Shown: positions 1 to 8,425 of the stretch, in pieces
Position numbering within the stretch: position 1 is the first letter of the stretch
Layout: every line of letters starts with the position of its first letter
DNA from: Thiotrichales bacterium
GTDB taxonomy: Bacteria > Pseudomonadota > Gammaproteobacteria > Beggiatoales > Beggiatoaceae
NCBI GenBank assembly: GCA_016745035.1
Contig: JADGDE010000001.1
Span: 125,857 to 189,856 of the forward strand
Reading direction: 5' to 3'
DNA length: 64,000 nt
The notes under the pieces: model-generated
The model's database searches: none
Told to the model about the DNA's origin: nothing
What the model saw: the letters and a program-made list of their open reading frames with translations, nothing else
Translations under genes and position numbers: made by a program

Positions 1-549
1 CTTGCCGAATACAAAACCAATGGCGACAGTGTTTTATTTGAAGGCGCACAAGGTACGCTCTTAGACATTGACCAAGGCGCTGGCCCGTTTCCAACTGAAT
101 TATTTGACAACGATGGCAAACATCTTGGCGAAAAAAGACATGAATTTGGTGCAACCACCGGCAGAGAACGCCGCTGTGGCTGGCTCGACATCGTTGCCTT
201 ACGCCGCGCTAAAATCAACAATAGCTTAACCGGCATTTGCTTGACCAAACTCGACGTACTCGATGGCATGAAAACCCTGAAAATCTGTACCCACTACGAT
301 TTCAACGGTGAAACCTTAGACCAGCCACCGCTAGGCGCAGATGCCTACGAGCAATGCAAACCGGTTTATGAAGAACTTCCCGGCTGGAAAGGCACCACTG
401 CTAGTGTGCGTAACTATGACGAACTGCCCGCCAATGCCAAAGCCTATATTGAGCGTATTGAAGCGTTACTCGGCGTACCTGCGGATATTATCTCCACAGG
501 TGCTGAGCGTGATGATACTTTGATTCGAGTGCATCCGTTTGTAGGGTAA
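1..549 (+). CDS. purA: Adenylosuccinate synthetase, 3' part, with internal deletion
   Basis: The gene enters from the left edge in frame 1 and ends at TAA 547-549. PurA joins IMP and aspartate using GTP in AMP synthesis. Family motifs are clear: [13 protein letters not shown] near the left edge, [31 protein letters not shown] and DIISTG near the C-terminus. In standard PurA about 42 residues (the segment with TYPYVTSSNTTAGG) separate the LLDID motif from [11 protein letters not shown]. Here the two meet directly as [12 protein letters not shown], around positions 60-95, with the frame kept. The lost segment includes conserved IMP/GTP-site residues, so this copy may be inactive or the assembly may have collapsed here. 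Identity is sure; functional status is not. Confidence 0.9.
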   Translation, partial: LAEYKTNGDSVLFEGAQGTLLDIDQGAGPFPTELFDNDGKHLGEKRHEFGATTGRERRCGWLDIVALRRAKINNSLTGICLTKLDVLDGMKTLKICTHYDFNGETLDQPPLGADAYEQCKPVYEELPGWKGTTASVRNYDELPANAKAYIERIEALLGVPADIISTGAERDDTLIRVHPFVG

Positions 550-632
550 AGTAAATTAGCACCTAGGAGAGTATGTACTCTCCTTAAGGAAACATACTTG
601 CATAGTATGCATCGCAAAAAAATTAACAAAAT

Positions 633-660
633 AGGCACCCATAAATTTTAGTGGGTGTCT
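633..660. terminator. Hairpin built from GGGTGTC motifs, probable bidirectional terminator
   Basis: An inverted repeat of ggcaccca and tgggtgtc (one mismatch) encloses a short AT loop between the convergent ends of purA and the FN3 gene. Read on the minus strand it is followed by a T-rich run (complement of 616-632), which suits termination of the FN3 gene. A second tgggtgtc copy follows at 673-680. Confidence 0.45.
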
Positions 661-723
661 AATTTTAGTTAGTGGGTGTCTGGTTTTCTTGGTTTTCTTT
701 TCTCATATAGACAGGCTTGTGCT

Positions 724-3204
724 TTATTGAGTAACCTCCACACCCATGGCATTCATGGTGTAGATAAGTTTTCCATCAGGCAGACGATAGCCAATATGCC
801 AGTTATAAGACCCCATTGCTTCGAGAGAAAGTGTATCGACAGGCACTTCGAGTTTCCCTGGTTTCAGCAATACAGTCGCTGCGGGTTTCAAGTTTGCGAA
901 TGATGGCTTCCAAGGAACCCAGCCTGTATCAACCATACGTAGGAGGCTACCTTTATCGGGATGAGTTCCTATCATAACTAATTCAGCATTTTGCTCATAA
1001 TGTGCTGGATCAGCGTAAATATTAGCAATAACTTGGACAGTTTGGTGTTGTTTTGCAGTGATATGGCGTGCCATTGTGTCATTTTTAATTTTAATCATAC
1101 CACCTATGTATGTATGTGCTGGATTTGGGTTCAAGGTGTTGCTTTGTAGGTCATACATATTCGTATTACTTACAATAATCTCCATGGGTAAATTATTGTA
1201 AATAAGACTACCATTTACACGATAACCCACATAAAAGTGTATGTAACCACTATCGACGGGCAAGGAAGGCACTGGAAAATCATGCTTGATGTCTGTAGGT
1301 AGACCTTCTGGATAATCATCATACATAGCAGCTAAATCAGACATTATATTTTTGTGTGTCAGATCGAGCACTTCATTCCATTGAAATGAGCGGTCAAGGT
1401 TAAACCCGCGAAGTCTATTATCTTGTTCATGCAAAGCCAACATAACAATTTCACCGAGTTGTCCAACATGGGCTGAATTGACTTTAAAAGACAATTTTAT
1501 AGTCAATTGATTATCGGTAGCGGTAATAGATAAGGGCTTACCTGTATTGCCAAGACCATCATAAATTGATATTGAAAGACAAGCACCGTTATAAAGTGAA
1601 ATTTGATTAGTTGCTAAATCAACATAGGTTGTTGGAGTGCATTCTGGATCGCTATCACTACCTGTTGGTGGTTGAGAACAGGTAAGGGTTGCTTGAGCAG
1701 TTACTGACAATTTATCTTGATCAGCAACAGATACTTTATAAAAGAAGGTTTGTCCACAGTCTGCGGCGTTAAAGCTTATATCCTGATAAGAGCTTGTAGA
1801 TGTTTGAGCATAGACTTGTGTCCAAGGCCCTACTGCTGTGTCTGCACGGTAAACCGAATAAGCGGTTGCGCCATTGACCGCTTCCCAAGCTAAATCAAGC
1901 AAAGGTATATCAAGACTAAGATCGATCTTTGCCGTTACCGTTAGATTTTGTGGTGCTGGCACTTGAACTGGACAGCTTACTGTCGCCTCAGTCATTGCCG
2001 ATAAGTTATCTTGTCCTGAGACAGAGACTTTATAAAAGAAGGTTTGTTTGCACTCTGCGTCGCTAAATTTTATATCCTGATAGGCGTTTGTAGGGGTTTG
2101 ATCATAGGCTTGTGTCCAAGGCCCTGCTGCTGTTTCTGCACGGTAAACCGAATAAGCAGTTGCCCCGCTAACAGCATCCCAAACCAAATCAAGATTAAGA
2201 GGCGTATTGGCTTTCGCACTTAGATTTTGTGGTGCGGGTTCACTCTCATTATCGGTAATATCAAAAGTAACCGAGTCAATCGCTAAGCCCCTTTTATACC
2301 AGCCTCCGTCTGACTCGGAGATATAGTGAGTAATTGTACCTTGATGACTACCCTCCATATCGGCATCATCAACAGCGGTAACGGTCACTGTTTGTGGAAT
2401 ATCCCAATTGGACTCATAAAACGTAAGTCTATCAACATCCGTTTCTACTTGGGAATCGGTGTTGATATATATAATGACTCTATCTATATATTCAACACGC
2501 TCTCCAACGTCTTGATCGTAGACGAGGGAAATATCGCTGGTAGGCGGGGCAGAGAGTGATACTTCATAAGTCGCACCCCCATTCCCTTCTGTTATTTTAG
2601 TACTGACAGTTTGGACATAAACCTGAGAAGGCGTGCAATTGGCATCATCTAAATCAACCGGAGATGCAGTAGTCACATTAGAGCGAGAAAAGGTCAGTTC
2701 CCCATTAGCTTCCGTTATATCCAGATCATAGGTGTAATAGCAAAAGCCGTTAAGTGTTCCCCCTGTGCTGAATTTCATTTTATAAGAACCCGCTTGAGTT
2801 GGTTCATCTTCCGCCCTTCTAGGACCGGGTCTAGCACAGGCTAAATGGTGAGTGCTACTGTACGAAAGCATATAATAGCTTGAGATCTCATCCCAGTCAC
2901 TAATACAGTAATGTTTTGAACACCCACTACCTCCTTCATGCGGTTGATCATTTTCTGGCCATAAATACTCGGATTCAATTGATTCAGCATGATCCCTCAT
3001 GCGAGGGTGAATGACCTCAATATTGAATCCATGGTCTATGACTTCACAATTTGGATGCTGTTGCCCAGTCATCTCTCCTAAGCCTTCTAATGCATAAGCG
3101 TTTCCGCCCAATGTGATTAGCATCCAACCGAGTAATCCCACCATTGAGTGTCGTTTTGAAATAAGTTGACAGTTTAGTGGTTTATGTAAATTCATTTTTT
3201 TCAT
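724..3204 (-). CDS. Secreted protein with two fibronectin type III domains
   Basis: An 826-residue protein whose N-terminal hydrophobic segment (about residues 20-38, ending in AYA) looks like a signal peptide. Residues 200-320 resemble a Calx-beta-like sandwich (VTVTAVDD, then TITH and VTFDITDNE). Two FN3 domains follow at about 324-412 and 416-512. They are near-duplicates at protein level (GATAYSVYRA, GPWTQ, FFYKVSV) and at DNA level (about 1734-1850 and 2030-2150), so they arose by recent tandem duplication. The last 300 residues are not recognised. FN3 and Calx-beta modules are typical of extracellular adhesive or carbohydrate-binding proteins, but no catalytic domain is visible, so the role is unknown. 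It stands alone, convergent with purA. Confidence 0.8.
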   Translation of the reverse strand: MKKMNLHKPLNCQLISKRHSMVGLLGWMLITLGGNAYALEGLGEMTGQQHPNCEVIDHGFNIEVIHPRMRDHAESIESEYLWPENDQPHEGGSGCSKHYCISDWDEISSYYMLSYSSTHHLACARPGPRRAEDEPTQAGSYKMKFSTGGTLNGFCYYTYDLDITEANGELTFSRSNVTTASPVDLDDANCTPSQVYVQTVSTKITEGNGGATYEVSLSAPPTSDISLVYDQDVGERVEYIDRVIIYINTDSQVETDVDRLTFYESNWDIPQTVTVTAVDDADMEGSHQGTITHYISESDGGWYKRGLAIDSVTFDITDNESEPAPQNLSAKANTPLNLDLVWDAVSGATAYSVYRAETAAGPWTQAYDQTPTNAYQDIKFSDAECKQTFFYKVSVSGQDNLSAMTEATVSCPVQVPAPQNLTVTAKIDLSLDIPLLDLAWEAVNGATAYSVYRADTAVGPWTQVYAQTSTSSYQDISFNAADCGQTFFYKVSVADQDKLSVTAQATLTCSQPPTGSDSDPECTPTTYVDLATNQISLYNGACLSISIYDGLGNTGKPLSITATDNQLTIKLSFKVNSAHVGQLGEIVMLALHEQDNRLRGFNLDRSFQWNEVLDLTHKNIMSDLAAMYDDYPEGLPTDIKHDFPVPSLPVDSGYIHFYVGYRVNGSLIYNNLPMEIIVSNTNMYDLQSNTLNPNPAHTYIGGMIKIKNDTMARHITAKQHQTVQVIANIYADPAHYEQNAELVMIGTHPDKGSLLRMVDTGWVPWKPSFANLKPAATVLLKPGKLEVPVDTLSLEAMGSYNWHIGYRLPDGKLIYTMNAMGVEVTQ

Positions 3205-3634
3205 TGCTTTTTAGATGAGATATTAAAATTAATTGATTAACTAAAACAAAGGGTGTCGCTACCTCGTGACGACTTTCTAGGCTAAAAACTACTCGCAAAC
3301 GCGACACTGCCTTAGCCCTAATCAGCCTACGTATACCACTATAGCACAAGCTGTTCGGTACATCTCCAGCATAAACAAACGAAACCAGGCTATTTATATG
3401 GGTGTCTACAAAGTTTTACACACGGTTCCTGACGGAATCACGGCTTCAGCCGTGTTTTTACTAGCACGGTATTGTTAGATTTGTATGGGGTTTATCGAAG
3501 TCTGAAATATTGTGGGTGTCCCTTAGCTTCTTCCCTTAGCTTCTAATAAATTAGTCCACTTTGAGCGGTTAAAGCGGTTAACAAATTCAAGCCTCCGGCT
3601 TTGCCGGAGGTCTTTGACTTTTGTCATTCTCCTT
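3205..3634. other. Intergenic stretch with GGGTGTC motifs and hairpins
   Basis: No credible gene is seen in this 430-bp gap. It contains three further gggtgtc motifs (3251-3257, 3399-3406, 3513-3520) matching the two on the other side of the FN3 gene. It also holds a plus-strand hairpin cacggc-ttca-gccgtg followed by ttttta (3439-3460) and a palindrome cctccgg-ctttg-ccggagg near 3590-3608. The motifs look like scattered ends of a short repeat family; the last hairpin may end the M20 peptidase transcript. Confidence 0.4.
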
Positions 3635-5197
3635 TTATAAGGAGTGGCAGCAATGCCGCAATTTTTTTGTCAACTGTGTTATGTTATTTTTTAAATTATT
3701 TTCCTTTTTTGGAGAGTGTGAAACTCTAAACTTTAGGTTTTTTAACAGTGTTTCATAAAATACTATGCCATTAAGATAAGTACTTATTGCAATCCGCTCG
3801 TCAACACCATGAATTCTATTTAAGTCTGCTTTTTCTAAAATGTATGGTGCAAAACGTAAAATTTGTATTTTATTGGTTGAGTAATGACGTGAGTCTGTGC
3901 TCGCAATTGTTAACCATGGGCTTATAATGGTATCCGGATATACCTCACTGATGCTATTAGACAGTGCAGAAAAGTAACTTGATTTTGTATCACTAATCGT
4001 CGGTTTAAATATTTTTTTATCTTTAGAATGCAAAGTGACAAAAATACGAGGATCATCAATAATTTGTTCTATCATTGTAATGACTGAAGTAATTGATTCA
4101 TTAGGAAGAAGACGCAAGTTAATTATGGCTGATGCGTTCATGGGTAAAGAGTTTCGACGTTCGCCACCACTAATAATGGTGGCGACAGCGGTGTTTCGTA
4201 ACATTGCATTCATGGCAGGATTTTCTGTTAATTTGTCAGTTACAATCGAGTCAAAAATCCAGAGGTTTGATAAAAGCATATTTTTAAACCAACCCATATG
4301 AGGTGCCAGGTTTGCGAATAATTGTGTGCTAGGCTTAGTCCATCGGATAGGGAAATGGCTAGATTCAACACGTTGAATAGCTTGAGCGAGTATGCCAATT
4401 GTTGTTTCTCCGAATGGTATTGATGAATGACCACCATTTGAATAAGAAACGGTTAATTCAATATTGATAGATGATTTTTCCGAAGTCCCTATTAAGGCAA
4501 CAGTTTTGTCGACAGAAGGGAAGACATTTTTTGCTAGCATGCCTCCTTCATCGAATATTGCAGATAATGTTATACCATCGCTATTTAACTTCCTTGAGAT
4601 TTCTTGTGCACCTTGTTGTCCACCTGATTCTTCATCATGACCAAAACCAAAAAATATAGTATTGCTTGGTTGAAATCCGCTGGCCATTAACTTATCGATT
4701 GCTTCAAAGAGTTGAACTGCCACTGACTTAACATCGAGTGTACCGCGACCCCATATATAGCCATCTGCAATGGCTCCAGAGAAGGGAGGGTAAGTCCATG
4801 AATGACTCTCATTGTTTGATGCATTAACGACATCAAGATGTGCGGAAAATAGTATATTCGAGCCATTTTTGTCACTACCGTTCCAACGACAAAGTAGACT
4901 AAAGTAATTTATAGTCTGACAACCTAATGCAGCATAAGTACTAGGATAGTTATGTTGGAAGAAATTGATCATGTCGGCAAATAATTTGGGGTTTTTATCA
5001 TGTGTGTCAGATACAGTGGCTATTTGTATTGCTTCAGATAAACGTTTTATGATTTTTAGCGTCTCAGGATCGTCATTTTTTTTCTTAGTAAAATGCTTTA
5101 TCGTTTTTTGATCATCAAATGCTATATTATCTTGTACAGCAAAGGCAAAAGGTATTGCAAATAGATTGAACACTAATAATATTTGAATGTATCTCAT
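3635..5197 (-). CDS. Secreted M20-family metallopeptidase (PM20D1/CPS1-like)
   Basis: A 520-residue M20 zinc amidohydrolase. Residues 1-20 form a signal peptide ending AFA, so it is exported. Metal ligands and catalytic residues are visible: H120 in SAHLDVV, D155 in WGRGTLDVK, E189/E190 in GHDEESGG, an Asp-Glu pair in FDEGGM, and a late HGVDE. The PPFSGAIADGYIWGRG signature is shared with yeast carboxypeptidase S and animal PM20D1, which makes and hydrolyses N-acyl amino acids. That link matters because a probable N-acyl amino acid synthase lies about 2.4 kb upstream, but substrate assignment is inference. It sits 25 bp downstream of the CapA-like gene and is probably co-transcribed with it. 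Confidence 0.85.
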   Translation of the reverse strand: MRYIQILLVFNLFAIPFAFAVQDNIAFDDQKTIKHFTKKKNDDPETLKIIKRLSEAIQIATVSDTHDKNPKLFADMINFFQHNYPSTYAALGCQTINYFSLLCRWNGSDKNGSNILFSAHLDVVNASNNESHSWTYPPFSGAIADGYIWGRGTLDVKSVAVQLFEAIDKLMASGFQPSNTIFFGFGHDEESGGQQGAQEISRKLNSDGITLSAIFDEGGMLAKNVFPSVDKTVALIGTSEKSSINIELTVSYSNGGHSSIPFGETTIGILAQAIQRVESSHFPIRWTKPSTQLFANLAPHMGWFKNMLLSNLWIFDSIVTDKLTENPAMNAMLRNTAVATIISGGERRNSLPMNASAIINLRLLPNESITSVITMIEQIIDDPRIFVTLHSKDKKIFKPTISDTKSSYFSALSNSISEVYPDTIISPWLTIASTDSRHYSTNKIQILRFAPYILEKADLNRIHGVDERIAISTYLNGIVFYETLLKNLKFRVSHSPKKENNLKNNITQLTKKLRHCCHSL

Positions 5198-5222
5198 TAT
5201 ATTAATTCCCTTAATGTTGTGG

Positions 5223-6323
5223 CTAATTGGCTATTGATGATGGAATTTCTTGACAACAAGGGGCTGTATCAAATACGGGCTTATCATAGATTTTAGATAT
5301 TCGTTGTAATAACTTGTTGCGAATTTTTGTAGGTGCAGCATGAAGTGGAATGATTTCTACTCCATCTTTTGTATGGTTTTGATAGAAAAAATGAATTTTA
5401 TAGTCGGCTATTTCTGCTTTAGTGTTACGACTAACATGAACCTCAAGTATAGGAATAAGTTTGACTGGCCAGGCTACACCTAAACCGCAAAAATTCCCAA
5501 GACTATAAAAGCAAAGTCCTTTATTGATTCTCTCCATAGGAAGTAAGGTGTGTGGATGGCTGCCAACAATGAGATCAAAGTCCATGGTGTTCATTAACTG
5601 TTTTGCGATAGAGCGTGATTCATATCGTGGAAAATGCTGGAACTCGTATTCCCAATGTGGAAAAGCAATAAGCAAATCGATATTGTTATCTTTTTTTACA
5701 TCTTGCCAACAGGTAGTTTCAATATCATGCCAACGATTTACACCTGGATTTTTTTTAAAAACATCATTATTCATCCAGTGTGTCCATGAACTGATACCTA
5801 ATCGGATATTATTAACATCAATTATGGTTAGCGGTTCTTCATCTTGTTTCCATTGACCCATTGGTGTCACTCCTAACTCTTTAAGGTTAGGAATAGTTTT
5901 AAGATAAGCACCAATATCACGATCACCACTATGGTTGTTGGCTGTTGATAACAATATCGGCGGACGATTAGCTCCGAATTGATCAAGAATACCTTGTAAT
6001 GAATCAAAGGGCATATGAAAACTGAAATTATAGTGAACTTTAGGATTACGAGGGTGTTTGCCAACAGGAGCTTCACAGTTTCCTATTACTACATCAGCAG
6101 AACTGACAAGTGATGTTAGTTCTGGGTCTAATAAAGGAATACGATCACCTTGCATTACCATAATGTCACCCATAAAAATTAGTTTTTTGCTATCAGATGA
6201 CTTAGTGTGTTGCAGTTTCATCTGGGTTGGTGTTTTACCAATCTTGGTGTGGTTTTTGGTTGAAGGCCAATGAAACAAAAATGGCCATTTAAATGAATAA
6301 CTTAATGGATATGGAGAGGGCAT
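5223..6323 (-). CDS. CapA/PgsA-type metallophosphatase-fold protein
   Basis: A 366-residue member of the PGA_cap family (bacterial capsule synthesis protein CapA). Recognisable blocks are LIFMGDIMV (residues 48-56), VVIGNCEAPVG, LLSTANNHSGD, FPHWEYEF, LIVGSHPHTLLPME and YSLGNFCG. These are the histidine, aspartate and asparagine positions of this calcineurin-like fold. Members are linked to poly-gamma-glutamate export or processing and to other amide chemistry, but the reaction here is unknown. No signal peptide or membrane segment is obvious, unlike typical CapA. The start is the first ATG; Met35 is an alternative. It is the first gene of a pair with the M20 peptidase. Confidence 0.75.
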   Translation of the reverse strand: MPSPYPLSYSFKWPFLFHWPSTKNHTKIGKTPTQMKLQHTKSSDSKKLIFMGDIMVMQGDRIPLLDPELTSLVSSADVVIGNCEAPVGKHPRNPKVHYNFSFHMPFDSLQGILDQFGANRPPILLSTANNHSGDRDIGAYLKTIPNLKELGVTPMGQWKQDEEPLTIIDVNNIRLGISSWTHWMNNDVFKKNPGVNRWHDIETTCWQDVKKDNNIDLLIAFPHWEYEFQHFPRYESRSIAKQLMNTMDFDLIVGSHPHTLLPMERINKGLCFYSLGNFCGLGVAWPVKLIPILEVHVSRNTKAEIADYKIHFFYQNHTKDGVEIIPLHAAPTKIRNKLLQRISKIYDKPVFDTAPCCQEIPSSIAN

Positions 6324-6767
6324 ATTGAATTCCTTACTAAAAAATAGAACGTAATTACGTAAGATAAATATTTTCTAGATTAATGACAAAAAGCTCCGCC
6401 AGTCTTGATAGCCATTTATAAACCATTGAAACTTTATTGTTGATTTTTAATACTTTATAGTTACAATACTTCGGACAGTTTTCTAAAACACAGAGCCATG
6501 AAAATCATAACCCATTGAAATATAATTATATTTTATTTTTCACTCTAAAATTAAAAATACAATAAAAACAATGAATTATAAAAAGTGTCCGAACCATTGT
6601 AGTTAAAAAAATCATGCATAAATTACGGACAAGAAAAATCAAGCAGTTGTTAATGTCATGTAAATATGGTCGAGCTTTATGGCTAATCTGGAATATTTTT
6701 ATTTAAAAAAACTCTTCGATTGTATTACATCAGTGCAAATCGAAGAGGTTTATAAGATCTAAAGCAA
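6324..6767. other. Intergenic region with a 12/13-bp inverted repeat
   Basis: A 444-bp AT-rich gap with no convincing gene. An imperfect inverted repeat ttcggacagtttt (6472-6484) and aaaagtgtccgaa (about 6579-6591) brackets about 120 bp, the size and form of a decayed MITE. The promoter of the capA-M20 pair must lie in the left part. The right end carries the terminator listed separately. Confidence 0.35.
6704..6747 (-). terminator. Rho-independent terminator after the diiron-protein gene
   Basis: On the minus strand a 10-bp stem (ctcttcgatt 6712-6721 with aatcgaagag 6738-6747) is followed directly by seven T residues (complement of 6705-6711). It lies just past the stop of the diiron gene and separates that operon from the capA-M20 pair. 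Confidence 0.75.
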
Positions 6768-7511
6768 TTAAGCTGCAAGGCTCACAGCTGCATTAGGAAT
6801 GCTTTTTTGATCTAGTGATTTATCACTGGTTTTCTGGTGAAGTTCGAGGAAGTAAGCAGAAAACAGACCGTATAAGTTGCTCATATGCTCCATCAGAGTT
6901 TCAACATCTTTTTCGTTATTAATTGTAGAGGCTAAAACATCCCATACGAAGCCAGTGTGATCAACTTCCCCGTCATAATCAACATGTGCACGTGCTCCTT
7001 TAAGATTGTCTTTACCTAAAACAGACTCTAAATTATCAAGCCATTGAGGTTGTGTATGTAGCGTTGTTGTTTCCAGGAAGTAAGCACTTGCAAGTGAAGC
7101 CATTGGACCTTCAAGTTCTAAGGTATAATAAAAATAACCGTTTAGAAGTTTAGTGGCAAAGAATGTGTCTGTGTTGTAGATCTCATCCATAGTTGTACCA
7201 TTGAGGCGCTCAAGATCTTTGCCAAACATTTGTCCGTGCATCATTTCGTCTTCAAGATAATCAGCCCATGCTTTTGCTTCTTTCATTTTATGATCTTTTA
7301 TCAGTGACTTAACAACTAATGAATCAATCATTCGTTTGTGACGAATTCTCAAGATAGTTTGAATAGTATGAGTTTTGAAATAATCAATATCGATAGTCTT
7401 GGATTCCATTTGAGTTTTAGCACCCGGAACTTCCATATAAAATTTCTCGATGCACTCACCTAAAAATGTATCGACTTTACTTCTTAATTGATCAAGGTTT
7501 ATATTTGACAT
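6768..7511 (-). CDS. Haem-oxygenase-like diiron protein (HDO/UndA-like fold)
   Basis: A 247-residue, probably all-helical protein of the iron-containing redox enzyme type. Candidate iron ligands are E89 and H92 (EMMH, the E-x2-H seen in HDO enzymes), E132 or E134 in LELEGPMASLAS, and H176, D180 and H185 in HVDYDGEVDH. The last group is H-x3-D-x4-H rather than the more common H-x3-D-x2-H, so the third helix may be altered. Known HDOs use O2 for N-oxygenation, oxidative decarboxylation or C-C fragmentation of amino acids and fatty acids. A clear GGAG-type site precedes the ATG. It is third in an operon after the decarboxylase and acyltransferase and is followed by a strong terminator. Function is inferred from fold signature only. 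Confidence 0.65.
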   Translation of the reverse strand: MSNINLDQLRSKVDTFLGECIEKFYMEVPGAKTQMESKTIDIDYFKTHTIQTILRIRHKRMIDSLVVKSLIKDHKMKEAKAWADYLEDEMMHGQMFGKDLERLNGTTMDEIYNTDTFFATKLLNGYFYYTLELEGPMASLASAYFLETTTLHTQPQWLDNLESVLGKDNLKGARAHVDYDGEVDHTGFVWDVLASTINNEKDVETLMEHMSNLYGLFSAYFLELHQKTSDKSLDQKSIPNAAVSLAA

Positions 7512-7633
7512 TATGTATCTCCATTATGTACAAGGTTTAATAATTGTTTATTTAAATAAACACAAATAATAAAAAGCTACTTCAATCAGTAGATTTTTTT
7601 ATGAACTAAAGTTTAATAAAGTAAAATTAAACT

Positions 7634-8374
7634 TTATACGAACATTTTTTTTATAAAGAGTTTAAAATCTTGTAAAAAATCACCTTTAAGCATTAAATAA
7701 TTATCTTCACCTCGACTGGGTATGCTGAACTCGCGTATATTTTTGTCGAGACTAAAAGTTGAAAAGGTATTTCTTACTTTAGATTTTGAGTATCCAAAAT
7801 ATTGCCGGTAACCTGTTTTAAATATGGCGCTAAGCCCTGCATAGACAATAAGTGCTGTACTTAAGCGTTTAATCGCACAATTTTTCTCGATTAATAAGCG
7901 ACTCCACTCCAGATAATCATGCTGCTTTTGTTGTCCTAAAAATGCATTTAATTCCGCTGCAGACATAAACTTACTTGATTCAAAGGGGTAGGGTGTAAAC
8001 CTGATAGTACCTACTGCCATACCATGCCACCATGCAGCAAAAACAACCGAATGATTATCATATTCATCTGAACCATCAGAATTTATATGATCTAACATGT
8101 AGGGAGCTTTATCAGCGTATACACGTAACCGTAATGCTTTAACTTTTTCCCATTCATCTTCAGTTGAAACCTGAGAAAAATGTAAGCTGCCTTGAGTTGC
8201 ATTAGTGGTTGTATTTTTAGCTAGCCAATTTGCAATAATTTCAGGTATAGCAATGTATCTCTTACGAACAGGTTTATATTGACTAAGCGTTTCCAATGTG
8301 GCTGGAAATATATCAATCTCCTGTGATTTACTATTGGGAATAAAGAATTTTACTTGAGGTTGACTATGCGTCAT
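7634..8374 (-). CDS. N-acyl amino acid synthase-like GNAT/autoinducer-synthase-fold acyltransferase
   Basis: About 246 residues with the layout of FeeM-type N-acyl amino acid synthases, relatives of LuxI: ALRLRVYADKAPYML followed by VGTIRFTPY, DYLEWSRLLI and an ALIVYAGLSAIFKTGYRQYFGYSK helix region. Such enzymes transfer a long acyl chain from acyl-ACP to an amino acid or amine. I start it at the ATG at 8374 because AAGGAGA lies eight bases upstream; a longer reading of eight residues exists. It lies 51 bp after the decarboxylase and 122 bp before the diiron gene, on the same strand, so the three probably act in one pathway making an N-acylated product. The substrate is not visible from sequence. 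Confidence 0.7.
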   Translation of the reverse strand: MTHSQPQVKFFIPNSKSQEIDIFPATLETLSQYKPVRKRYIAIPEIIANWLAKNTTTNATQGSLHFSQVSTEDEWEKVKALRLRVYADKAPYMLDHINSDGSDEYDNHSVVFAAWWHGMAVGTIRFTPYPFESSKFMSAAELNAFLGQQKQHDYLEWSRLLIEKNCAIKRLSTALIVYAGLSAIFKTGYRQYFGYSKSKVRNTFSTFSLDKNIREFSIPSRGEDNYLMLKGDFLQDFKLFIKKMFV

Positions 8375-8425
8375 TATAATTTTCTCCTTACACTTCAACT
8401 ATTTAACCATGTATTTATGTAATAT

